Shown here piece by piece: positions 45,009 to 55,344 of a stretch of DNA of 64,000 nucleotides. The first letter of the stretch is position 1. Each line of letters starts with the position of its first letter. The notes beneath the pieces were generated by a model that searched no databases, was not told where the DNA came from, and worked only from the letters and a program-made list of their open reading frames with translations. Source of the stretch: Daldinia sp. FL1419 (taxonomy: Eukaryota; Ascomycota; Sordariomycetes; Xylariales; Hypoxylaceae); NCBI GenBank assembly GCA_025201765.1, contig MU623395.1:124001-188000 (forward strand), read 5' to 3'. The position numbers and the translations under genes were made by a program.

Positions 45009-45557
45009 GCACCATAGTAGTAAGGTAGGCTTGGGCCGTGACGCAGCTTTGCATCACAGAGAGGACGGGCCACGAACTAACATAATGTGATCAACGACTT
45101 GAAAGGCTTATACCAGTAAAGTCTTACCTTCCGACATACTTATCTAGTCCTGCTATGGAGAGACTAGTCTAGGTATAGCCCTATGTGTATCAAGCCGTTT
45201 GGACCGGGCTTCGGGCAAGCATGTATGTAAACTTCGGGAATTGACATAGCATGAAAACGTCAAAGCATCATAGCCAAAAGGATGCTCACGCGGCATGAAC
45301 ATCTTGGAGTTAATAATTAGCCGGCAGTCGACTGGTGATCTACCGTCGCAATTGTAAACCCCCCATCGAGCACCCAGGAGCGTTCCCCACACTCTTAGAC
45401 TGTTCGAAAAGGAACTCGGTGAACTTTATTGCTTGGCTGACGGCTTATTTTCTGGATATTATGGCTTTATAACTTGGGTATCTACGTGTGGAGGGGACAG
45501 AGACTGCTCGTCAACTTCTCACCTCATCTAATCATTAATCCACGTAAATTGGCGAAG
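45009..45557. other. Intergenic between MITE and dienelactone hydrolase
   Basis: No gene seen. It should contain the dienelactone hydrolase promoter, so the MITE ends about 550 bp upstream of that gene's ATG. Confidence 0.4.
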
Positions 45558-46511
45558 ATGCTGAGGTTCACGTCTTTACTTGCACTCTTGAGCATTGGCG
45601 CTCTGGTTAGCGGGACGTCCGTGGCGGAAGACTGTCCTGCTACGGGTGTCTCCATTATTGCCCATAGCGGCGACCCCGTCGGAAAAGAGCAGGTCCACGA
45701 AGGGAGTATGCGTCTTCACTTCGGAAAATATCAGCAATATTTGACTGACTTCAACGCAGTCAACATGTACGTCACAGGCAACACGTCAGACGTAGGCGTG
45801 CTATACTTAACGGATGTGTTCGGAATCCAATTGCTGGAGAACAGACTGTTTGTCACGATAATCCTCGATACATTGATTCTTAACTGATATTATCCCAGGC
45901 TCGCGGATAGTTTTGGACGAGCGGGGTATCTCACAGTGGCGCCCGACTTATTCAACGGGACGCCGGCTCCGGGGGACATCAACGGGCGGCCGGATTTCAA
46001 CGTGACTAAGTTCCTCGACGACCATCGACCCGCAGTGAGCGATCCGATCATCGAGATCGCGATTGATTTTATGCGTACCACGCTCGGCGTAAAGAAGGTT
46101 GTCGTGACCGGATACTGTTTTGGCGGCCGTTACACGTTCCGCTTCCTGGCAGAGGGGAAGGGCGCCGATGTGGGTTTCGCTGCTCATCCAAGCTTACTAG
46201 AGGATGCAGAAATCTCTGCGATTAAAGGGCCGGCCAGTATTGCTGCCGCAGGTAAGCAATTTCACTGTCTTTCGCATATTTCCTTCGCAAGTTAAACTTG
46301 GGTTTTAGATGCGGACGACATGACACCAGCTGCGAGGCGGTCGGAGATCGAGGCGTTGCTTTTAGAGACTGGCTTCCCTTACTCCCTTGCCTTATATGGC
46401 GGTACTCAACACGGCTTCGGCGTGAGAGCGAATGTCTCGGATCCGAAACAGAAATTTGGGAAAGAAGAGGCTTTCTTTCAGGCTATTAGATGGTTTAACG
46501 CTTGGGCTTAG
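45558..46511 (+). CDS. Secreted dienelactone hydrolase family protein
   Basis: Three exons: 45558-45847, 45899-46251 and 46309-46511, 281 aa, frame preserved. The upstream frame is open but the ATG at 45558 begins an ideal signal peptide MLRFTSLLALLSIGALVSG and is chosen as start. The alpha/beta-hydrolase fold shows GVLYLTDVFG, the nucleophile elbow GYCFGGRY with Cys170, DADDMTP with a candidate acid at 217-218, and GTQHGF with His249, so the Cys-Asp-His triad of DLH is complete. Known bacterial DLH opens dienelactone in chlorocatechol breakdown. Fungal paralogues (Aim2-like) mostly lack defined substrates. The signal peptide is notable since classical DLH is cytosolic. A GPI or membrane tail is absent, so it is probably secreted. 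Confidence 0.9.
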
Positions 46512-46896
46512 AGCTGTGGGATATATCGGGTTTAATGACCATTGATGCTGTGCACTGCCTGGATAGTTGGGCCGAAGAGATTCAACGCGACGAATAAAGA
46601 CTCGTATAAGGTCATAAAATACGACGTCCCATGTGTTACTAGTGACGCGAGTTACGGGAATATCCTCATTTACACGCCGCAAGTGATCAGACCTCAGACT
46701 GGTGCGTGCTAGTAACCAACCATCGATAAAAAAAAACTTCAAGCTTGGACCATCAATCATACCTAGATTCGTATTTCATCGGGCTTCGGATGATTTCACA
46801 GCGACGATCTTGAAGTCATAGCGATTCCGATTAGATATCGTTAAAACTGGGAATTTTGAGATTTGAGCAGGGAAGTTAATAGGTGGGGTTTAATGC

Positions 46897-46930
<34 letters not shown>

Positions 46931-48343
46931 CCTTCTTTTACTCCAACTGATTCACGAAGTCACAGATGAGATCGAATTATATGATTTATTGACTTTGGAA
47001 TGAGAAAAATAAGATAGAATAAAGGGGTTCAGCTTATACATATAGTTGTATGTATTGTGTACAATTTAGCGGTAGAACCTTAATACAGCGTAAAAACGAC
47101 AAGATGAATGGGAGCTGAAAGGTAAAAATGGTGCGAATTTCGCGGGGTACGCTTGCGTCTTGCGCGGAGAACTCCAAACCAATTGTCGACCGGGTTTTTG
47201 GCAAAACCCACCGCTAAACGATTAGTAGGGGCATTAGTTACATTAGTTACGGTGAGATGGACAGTCCACGTCATTTTCCTTGCATGAGGCCGACGTTGGT
47301 TGGCTGACTTGGCTCTCGCTAACGCAGGAACAATTGGCTGTCAGGGTACGTCCGCGACCTAGCCAACCACCCGCAAAAACAAAGTACCTATTCAGGTCGC
47401 AGGAAGGCTTGGTTATTTTGGTTGGACCCACTTAACGTTTGAGGCTTTAACGTCGGACTGGCTGAATTGACGGCTGGGCTTTGCTGGGCTTAATTGGGCG
47501 GTATCGCTCCGGCAACGCCCAGCCACATCTTTTATTTACTTGGATCCAAGTTCGAGACCCGATATCATCGTCCGGAAATCCAGGTGGCAGGGCCAATTGC
47601 AGATTCTCTACTGCAACTACCCATCATCTAACATCTTAGAATCATACCTTCGATCTTTGCTTTAACCAACCTCCTCTTTTCTGCCACAATTGTGCAAATC
47701 GTAGTATCGAAGGGCAAAAAGGAGGGAAAGAAGATTTGGCACCTGCTAACCCACTACCAGTTACCAGGCTCCTCTTCGTACCTAGACAATCATACCTGCT
47801 CTTCTTCTCCGTCTAAAGTTTTTTCTTCAGAAGGGCAAAGGGCTGTTGTCCAGAAGAAAAAAAAAACAATTGAACTTCTAAGTTACAATACCTAATCATA
47901 TCATTTACCCTATACCTTTCTACCACATCCTTCTGCTCCTCACCTAAATCCAACCCACCTTTTACCTTGTCCACCCAGCAACTGCACAGTGCCCTTCCGT
48001 GCATCTGTTCCAAGTATCACTCTGACAAACTCAGATCAAAAGGTTACCGATCTTTAGTATCGACAAGTAGAAGTGGTTTCGACGACTTCCGCCCTTTTTA
48101 TATACGTGCCCGACGACCAAAGTCCAGCACGGGTAACAGCATTCCGCACGACGGCCGTGGGATTTTCGAGATTAACAGTGCATCTGCATTCCGTCTCGAG
48201 CGTCCCCTTCCCCGCCGTCCAAACATCGTCGCATTCCAGCGTTGGTGCTGCTCGAGTTCGTCATACCACGCCGTCGCTCCCCGGGAGGACGGGAGTGGAG
48301 AGAGGGTAACACACCTCGGGATATTGGGAAATAAAGAGAAAGG
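46512..48343. other. Intergenic with long poly-T and long Fig1 leader region
   Basis: No gene supported. It holds T30 (46901-46930). The last 600 bp before the Fig1 ATG contain several upstream ATGs and CT-rich tracts (47920-47990), consistent with a long leader. Confidence 0.45.
46901..46930. repeat. Homopolymer T30
   Basis: Thirty uninterrupted T residues, about 390 bp downstream of the dienelactone hydrolase stop codon. Length may be affected by assembly or sequencing. Confidence 0.9.
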
Positions 48344-49274
48344 ATGCCTAGCTTTCAAATCGGTTGGTATCGTAAGTATACCCAACAACAACAGTGACAA
48401 ACTATTATTGTCGGTGAAGACTAACAATGACGATAGGGTTCATACCGTTCCTCGGATACCATCATGTTTTGATGATACTAATAGCTGTCTCAATAATATT
48501 GCTGTGTATGTCGATTGCATTCCTATCCGTCTTTCCTAATTGGATCGTCGTGCTAACATTCTTTACCCAACAGCACTTCTATTAGCAGGTTGCTCGTCAT
48601 CATCACCCCTCATACCCGACATCTTCCTACTCTCCATCTACTACGAGAAGTACACCGCCGTGCCGGACACAGCCCAAGTCGACTACAATGTGAACCAAGC
48701 TATCAGCAACATCGTCGGGACAGCCCACCTACAAGCTCGCGTCGGTTATTTTGGCATTTGCATCAACCCCGACGGCGGTTCCTGGTTATGCAGCAACAAT
48801 GCTACTGCCCTTGCCAACGAAGTCTCGGTCGATCAGGACCCGCTCAACCTTATCTGGCTCGCTAGTCAGTTTAAGGATATGATCGTGTTCCCCTACTTGA
48901 TTATCATTGCTATCATCTTTGCTTTCGTCTGCTTTTTGCTGCTTGCTACCTTCCCCGGTTGGCACGAGGAGGAAGACGAGGATGGATCGGACCGCGAGAT
49001 CAAGCCCTTCCCCAGTCGACCCGTCTCCCAGGTTGCATTAGCCATCATCTTCATCGCATCTATCTTCGTCCTCGTATCCGTGCTATGGCAGCATACAGCA
49101 TCCGTGGCCGCATCCATCATAGCGCAAGATTTCGGTAACGGTAGTGTCTTATCAGGAATCGGTTCCAGCGCCATGGTCATGGGTTGGTTTAGTTTTACGC
49201 TTCTTATCATTGTTACGATCGGTCTGCTAGTCATGATTTTAAGTATCAGGGTGCTGTCGGCATTAGCGGACTAA
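48344..49274 (+). CDS. Fig1-domain Ca2+ regulator / membrane fusion protein
   Basis: Three exons: 48344-48371, 48437-48505 and 48574-49274, 265 aa. Exon 1 is 28 nt. Both introns have ideal CTAAC branch sites (GACTAACA, GCTAACA). TM1 (LMILIAVSIILLSLLLAGC) spans the exon 2/3 join and is followed by the extracellular loop with VGYFGICINPDGGSWLCSNN, the claudin-like G-x-C...C Fig1 signature. Three further TMs follow (YLIIIAIIFAFVCFLLLATF, VALAIIFIASIFVLVSVLW, WFSFTLLIIVTIGLLVMIL) with an acidic HEEEDEDGSDRE loop between TM2 and TM3. In yeast and Neurospora, Fig1 supports Ca2+ influx and cell fusion during mating. The domain call is strong. The role here is by homology. Confidence 0.9.
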
Positions 49275-51093
49275 AAAATGAATGAGGAAGGGGAAAAACG
49301 GTACGGAAGTATATTTTCGGGAACGGCACCACGGCGGCGTGGCCATGTGTATATGGGAGGGAGGGGTTCACCGACAAACACGACGATATTTCTTGTTGAA
49401 CGGTCAGCATCTGGGATTGGAGTTGGCAAGAAAGGGGGTTCCTCGGTGAAATAATGATTTTTGTCTTTCCCATTTCTAACTCGAGCTGCCGCGTTTCGCC
49501 GGCTCGATTTTTACTTTACTTATCTATGAGGGATCCCGTCGACGGTGTCTATACGAAACGATTCGGAAGGAGACACGCGGTTAGGAGGGGAGATGTCGAC
49601 GAATTACACAAACATATATGAGGGTCAGTAATGAAATGAAGAGATGATGACAGACGAAGATCGTGGGGATTTCTACGAAATTGAGCTCGCTGTCGTGATT
49701 TGAAGCGGCGTGCTAGAACCGCGGAATTTGAGGAGCTCCTAGCTGTGCATAGGATTTTTGTATTACTTAGAAGAATGGCATCTTTGCACTTGAGACCGTC
49801 TTGTCTGGTTGTAGTGGTGCATTTCAATATGCTTGATTAATGAAATTACATTCCCGCGCATTTGACTTGGCTATGTGACTTTAATGTTTCGTTCATACTT
49901 GATCATCATTTGTTCTGATGAGATTACTTGGGATTACGATGGCGTCAGAGTTTCATCACGATGTCGTTCCACGGCCTATTAGAATAGAATATATGAAGTA
50001 TTTCCAGTAAATAATTGAGGAACATTCGAGACTGGAAATATCCCGTGTCGGGAGGTTTGTTTGTAATGCCAATTATCGGTCAATTAGGAACACGCTGTCT
50101 TTCTTTAACCCAACACATTCATATATCCAAGCCAATTTTCTTGTCAATTGACAGCTAAGCTACCTAAAGGAATATTCGGGATGTGTTCGAATAGAAACGA
50201 ACTCGGGTTCAATCATATTTCCAATATTACTACAAGTATTTCTAATCTATTGGGGGCTGTATAGGAAGGATCTTCTTCGTGACGATGCAACCAGGCATCG
50301 CGCACAACGAAAATCAAAATCAAATCAAGTTTGAAAGACAACCAAAATTACGGGAACTACGATCCACGAAGGATAATAGAAGAGGGTCAACTCCGCGCTG
50401 TGCAATGCAGGTTTCCCCCCTTAAGAGCCCTTATTCTTGAGCAAAGGCTCTTCTCCCAAGGTAAGTATGAAGAAGAAAAAGAGAAGAGAAAATTCAAAGA
50501 TGGTGGGAAGGTGGACGGATATTTATATTTTTCTGGAGGGGGCTGGGAAGTGGGGCGGTCAATTAGGTTTTGTTTGTTTGTTTGTTTGTTCCTGCACAAT
50601 TGAATTACATGGTGGTCTGTGTTGTTATGTAGTACTTACCATTTGTACCTGCGCAAGTGCTTTGTGCAGCAGTTACATAACCGTTAGATGCTTCTAACCT
50701 AGGAAAGAACTTGTTACGTTAGTTCGGATCGCGATAGCTTCACCTGCCTAACCTTAAGATACCAACCTAAAGGTACAAATATTTTAACTTCCAATTCCTG
50801 TAATTAGGTATCCCATGCGTACCTACTAGCGCAATGTAACCCTTATAAGCGACGTTGCTACAGCGGACAGGCCAGAAGCTCGGCGCGAAAAACCAGGGTG
50901 GTTATTGGCTGCCTAATACAACTTCGTCGTTCGAGCCGAGCTACCGCGCCGTGATGTTGCTTTTCACACACTTCATCCCCTCGTATGCGATGGGCATGAC
51001 ATGTTAAAATGTGCGAGTATATACCTACATGATAGGAGGTAGTTAGTCCATACAACTTGTACAATCGATAGACGCATATCAGTAACATCAATA
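49275..51093. other. Intergenic, no supported gene
   Basis: About 1.8 kb. A (TTTG)n tract occupies 50568-50590 and there is ACCTAGG near 50699. The ORF at 50331-50603 is Lys/Glu/Gly-rich, runs into the TTTG repeat and is not supported. Confidence 0.45.
50568..50590. repeat. Microsatellite (TTTG)n
   Basis: About five and a half copies of TTTG, uninterrupted. Confidence 0.85.
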
Positions 51094-51840
51094 ATGTCGT
51101 CGCCAGCATCCATCACAACATCCCTTCCCACTGGCACCATCTCAGAATGGTGTCTCCTTCCTAGAAACATCCGTGCCACTCTCTTCAGCAACAGCTGTCC
51201 TGAGCCCTACGAGAAAGGCACGTCCGTCTCTCCCAGGGACTTCCAGGGCATATGCTGCAACGGCGTCATCGTCGACACCTCCTTCGACATATACAGCAAT
51301 TCCTCCCCCTTTACCCCTTTCTCCAACCCCAATGACGAGCCGCTCCGCCCCGTCAACATAGAGGACCTAGTGTGTTGCGGGGTGACTGGCGTGCAAACTG
51401 CTGCTCTAGACCTCACCCCGAACCCTAGGACGGCTTGCGCCCCGGGAACCGTCGGTACACCGTTGGCTAGCCTGGCCGCGACGAATGTAACGCGGGCGAC
51501 GCCGTTCTCTGTTACGTACGCCGAGGGCACTCCTCCATCGAGAAGTGCGGATCCGTCTGCTACCGTTACAAATGACTTATGGGGGTGGATGACACCGCAG
51601 TACGGCGAGTCGGGGACGCCTATTTGTCTTCTGATGAATACGAAGGCGAGCGGCGTTGATGTAGCCCAGGTTACGGTGCCGGCTACGTATGTGCCCCCAA
51701 CTACTTCGGCTACGGACACAGGCTCGACTGCGGAACCTACCTCCTCGTCGGGTGCTGGCTCTTGGGGCGTACAGAATCAGCCGAAGACGCGCTTATTTGC
51801 TACGTTAGGGCTCATGATTGCAGGATTGCTTTTAGTGTAG
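51094..51840 (+). CDS. Hypothetical Ser/Thr-rich surface-type protein with C-terminal hydrophobic tail
   Basis: Single exon, 248 aa. The body has four to six cysteines in CLLPRN, SCPEPY, GICCNGVIVD and VCCGVTGV contexts, and C-terminally ICLLMNT. A Thr/Ser/Pro-rich stretch (PPTTSATDTGSTAEPTSSSG) precedes a terminal LFATLGLMIAGLLLV. This ending looks like a GPI-anchor signal or tail anchor. Surprisingly, no N-terminal signal peptide is visible (MSSPASITTSLPTGTISEW), so either a first exon is missing or the protein is tail-anchored. NSS and NVT sequons are present. Base composition is GC-rich and codon use looks genuine. I do not recognise the family. Confidence 0.7.
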   Translation: MSSPASITTSLPTGTISEWCLLPRNIRATLFSNSCPEPYEKGTSVSPRDFQGICCNGVIVDTSFDIYSNSSPFTPFSNPNDEPLRPVNIEDLVCCGVTGVQTAALDLTPNPRTACAPGTVGTPLASLAATNVTRATPFSVTYAEGTPPSRSADPSATVTNDLWGWMTPQYGESGTPICLLMNTKASGVDVAQVTVPATYVPPTTSATDTGSTAEPTSSSGAGSWGVQNQPKTRLFATLGLMIAGLLLV

Positions 51841-52239
51841 AAGTTTTTTTTCGTGATTATTTTCTAGGTATGACTTGATGAATCGGAGATAGGGTATGAT
51901 TTTTGGGTAATGATGGTACGTGTTTGGCAATGGAACTTGATATAGTACTAATATGAATGATACCTTCACAAAAATCAACAATTGTAATATGCTATGCCAG
52001 TAACAAAAAGAATTGCTGTCTATATTCAGTGCCATACTCTTATTCCGATGGTAGACATCCAATCTCGGCGCAGAACACACAATTTACCATTAATACTGCG
52101 TGATTCAATATTGTAACATAGATCTTCTAAATCTATCTTATGCGGGTATCTATTCAAGATTATTTTTTATCCCCAAGTCATCATACATATAGTCCCTACA
52201 CCCAGCCAGACTCAACCCCTACACCGAAGCAAAACCAAA
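51841..52239. other. Convergent intergenic region
   Basis: About 400 bp between convergent genes, AT-rich, holding both 3' ends. No gene seen. Confidence 0.45.
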
Positions 52240-53978
52240 TCAAGCAAGCCAAAACCACACCTTCTCGTACCAATTGCGCGGTATTCGCTCCTCATCTGCC
52301 GCACTTAAATCATCCATCTCCTTCTTGCCCGTCCAGACATCCACATCCTCGATCTTGGTCGCGAAAGGCGTACGATAGATTAGCTTGTGTCCAAAGTACA
52401 GGACTAAGAATATCGGAATGGTGATGTACGCGGCGAGGAAGCCGGACACGCTCCACTCTGACGGGAAGAAGACTTGGAACCCGTTGGTTAGGGTCAAGAG
52501 GACGATGATGAATAGCACGACATAAGTTGCATATGGCTGTAGCGGTGTCCTGTATGGTAAGGCGTCGAGCATTCCGTGATATTCCATCGCTTTTCGGAAG
52601 CGTATGTATGTGATCATGACTACAATCCATGCGATGAATCCCGAGATGGTCGAGATGTTGGTGAACCACTGGAATACTTCCGCACCGGAATTGGATACGT
52701 TGAGGAAAGCTAGACATGCTACTAGTAGCGTGAACAGCACCGCAACGTACGGCACACCTCTGCGAGTAGTGAGCCCGAACCACCGCGGCGCTTGGCCATT
52801 AATCGCCATGGAGTACAGTACACGCGAGCCTGAGTAGCAGAACGCATTGCCAGCCGACCAAGCAGAGGTCAGAATTGCAGCGTTAATAACGTGGTTAAGC
52901 CCACCGATCCCAGCGCGTAATATTCCGAGAACGAAGGGACTGGCCGACGCGTTCGAGTCTCCGTTTAACAACATCTCGTCGGTATTCGGAACGAGGACTC
53001 CAATGACGAGAGATCCGAGACCGTAAAAGATAGCCAATCGCCAGACGAAGCGGCGCGCCGCCTTGGGGATATTGCGTCGTGGCGAAACGGTCTCACCGGC
53101 CGAAAGCGCGATGAGTTCCGGCGACGTGACGAAGGAGAACCCCGCGCGCGCAAACGCCGTCCAGTACGCTAGGAAGCGGCCGGTATTTCCTCCCACCAGA
53201 TACGGTACAAACGCTCCAGGCGGGTCCTGCCAATTCTTGAAGTACAGAGGATCGTGCGTAGGCCCGCCACCGAAGAATAGGACGATACCCAAGATAATCA
53301 AGCCCGTTATAGTGATAAGCTTTATACTCGCGAACCAGAACTCCGCCTCTCCAAAGAACGACACAGCGATGATATTAAGTAGTAGAATAACAATAAGCTG
53401 TATAGCAATCCAGACGGCAACAGGAACAGCCGTAGTCCAGTACTGTATGATGATGGCACCGGCGGTGCACTCGGCGGCGAGCAGCATGGCGTAGGCGTAC
53501 CAGTAGTTCCAGCCGTCGGCGAAGGCGAGACTCGGTTCGACGAAGCGGCCGACGAAATACGGGATCGAAATGCCCTTCATGGGGAGGTACGTGACCATCT
53601 CCGCTAGGTCGTTCATGACCACCCAGACGACGAACATCATGGATAAGTACGCCATGAATAGCGGCGCTGGCCCCGTGGTTGCTAGGATTTGCCCAGAGCC
53701 GACGAAGAGACCGGTTCCGATGCTTGGGATGGTTAGTAATTGTGACCGTTGGCTTCTGGTATAGTGTTTTGGGGGGATCGAGTGACTTACGCGCCCCCTA
53801 GAGCGAGGAATTGGATATGCCGACTCTTCAAACCTCTCTTGAGCTGGTGACCGCTTTCGAGGTTCATCTCGCCGACCCGACTCGACGCGCTACGGTCAAG
53901 CACATCACCTTTCGGTTCAGACTCGATCCGACCCGCGTCGTCGGTGGCATATGTCACCTCTTCGCTTTGGCGACCCAT
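52240..53978 (-). CDS. Amino-acid permease (fungal APC/YAT family)
   Basis: Two exons: 53978-53791 and 53722-52240, 556 aa, intron 53790-53723 (GTAAGT, TACTAAC branch, CCAAG). The N-terminal 50 residues are hydrophilic with many acidic residues. KRGLKSRHIQFLALGGAIGTGLFVGSGQIL spans the intron and forms TM1 with the unwound GxGLF substrate site typical of APC permeases. About 12 TMs follow, with FARAGFSFVTSPELIALSAGE in TM6 and the adjoining loop, and SGSRVLYSMAINGQAPRWF before TM9. The C-terminal tail ends RNWYEKVWFWLA. Transports amino acids with H+ across the plasma membrane. Similar to INDA1-like permeases. Specificity cannot be assigned. Confidence 0.92.
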
Positions 53979-55344
53979 CTTCCACTCTGTAGATAGATTT
54001 AAAGTTGCAATCGCATACGGTCGTACGGCGGTAACTTATACGCTTATCTGATATGTATGCTATGGCTGGACGCACGGATGAAAGTATAATTGAGGGACCC
54101 GAGCGGTTGGAATGCGGGTACAATGTGCAAAATGCAACGTGCGATGCGCAATGCAAGTAAGATGCGCTCAGCACATGATATATACAGTATGTATGTAAGA
54201 TTACACGAGGCCAGAGAAAAAGAAGAAGAAGAAGAAAGAATCGAAGGCTTCTAGATTTTATTTATCACGAGGCCGGCCAAGTCATACTAGGCTAGGTATT
54301 AAAAGGTGGTATTACGTACATAGAAAAGATACAGCGTTTCCATTCCCTCTTCACTCTTCATGGGGTTTGGTGGACCTCATACCTGGTCGGCCTTCCTAAA
54401 CGGAAAGATCTGGGTCGACCGTTACCTCTTGAGGTTTAGCGACTTGCGGAGAAGGTGGTTCAAGGATTTTATTTGCTAGTTATTGTAAAGATAAACCAAG
54501 ATAAACCCGGGAGAGAGGAGAGATATGATCCCTACCGACGCGAGATAGGTGAGATAGGTGAGATAGGTGGGCAAGGTGGGCAAGGTGGGCAAGGTGGGAT
54601 AGCCAACTAGGTAGCCGACTACCTAGGTAGTCAGCGTGAAGATAGGCCCGAAAAGGCCTGGGCGAGACCTATCTTTAAGCCGTCTTTAGGGCACAGTAGT
54701 CTCTACTATAGCGCCCCCGGACCTGCGGACTAAGAACGCCAAAGGTAACGAGCATCAGAGGCTGAAACTTCTTTATTCCATACCATAGAAACTACCACGG
54801 TATTCTTGCCCACATAGGGAATCGCCCCTATCGTTGAAATTCTCGGCAGAAGCTTAGGTAAAAGAAATCTATGACGATGCGCGGAATACACCACGTTCGG
54901 TGTCTCGAATTGGTCTAGGTATAATATCTCTACAGCCGTTTCTATCCGAGCTAACCCACCGCTCTCCCATAGCGCCGACAACACCAAGTCGGTGAAGTTG
55001 GGGTATCGTCGAGATAGTCGAGATATAATCATCCATGTTTTTTTTTCTCATGTCGAGCAAGCGACGAATAAACCACACAGGTATTTAGCGTATGTAGGAA
55101 CGAGTCAGGATAGGAGGGACGGGTTTTTAATGTGGTGCATGTGATGACGACGCGCCATCCCTGTACCTATGTGGAATTATCCAATAAGTAGCCCACGAAT
55201 TCCCATAGAATAAACTTATCCAGCAAACAAACGCCCAACTTTTTAACAAGCCCAGCCAAACCCAAGTTCTCGCTGCCGACCTGTTGCAATCCTGAACTCT
55301 ATGCAAAAATGATGATTTCCTGAGTCTATAAATTATGTGTCTGT
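53979..55344. other. Intergenic with tandem repeats
   Basis: About 1.4 kb upstream of the permease and downstream of the GH47 gene. An A-rich AAGAAGAAGAAGAAGAAAG tract lies near 54221-54239, a double 9-bp tandem repeat at 54542-54595, and CTACCTAGGTAG near 54619. The minus-strand ORF at 54730-55032 (100 aa) has no recognisable motif. Confidence 0.45.
54542..54595. repeat. Two adjoining 9-bp tandem repeats (3 + 3 copies)
   Basis: GAGATAGGT is repeated three times (54542-54568) and passes directly into GGGCAAGGT repeated three times (54569-54595). The two units share the frame G-x-G/C-A-x-AGGT, suggesting one evolved from the other. Confidence 0.9.

Noticed and set aside
50331..50603. 90-codon plus-strand ORF rich in Glu/Lys/Gly
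   Set aside because: Ends within the (TTTG)n microsatellite and lacks any protein-like pattern.
54730..55032. 100-codon minus-strand ORF with ATG start
   Set aside because: No recognised motif; flanked by repeats. Could be real but I cannot support it.
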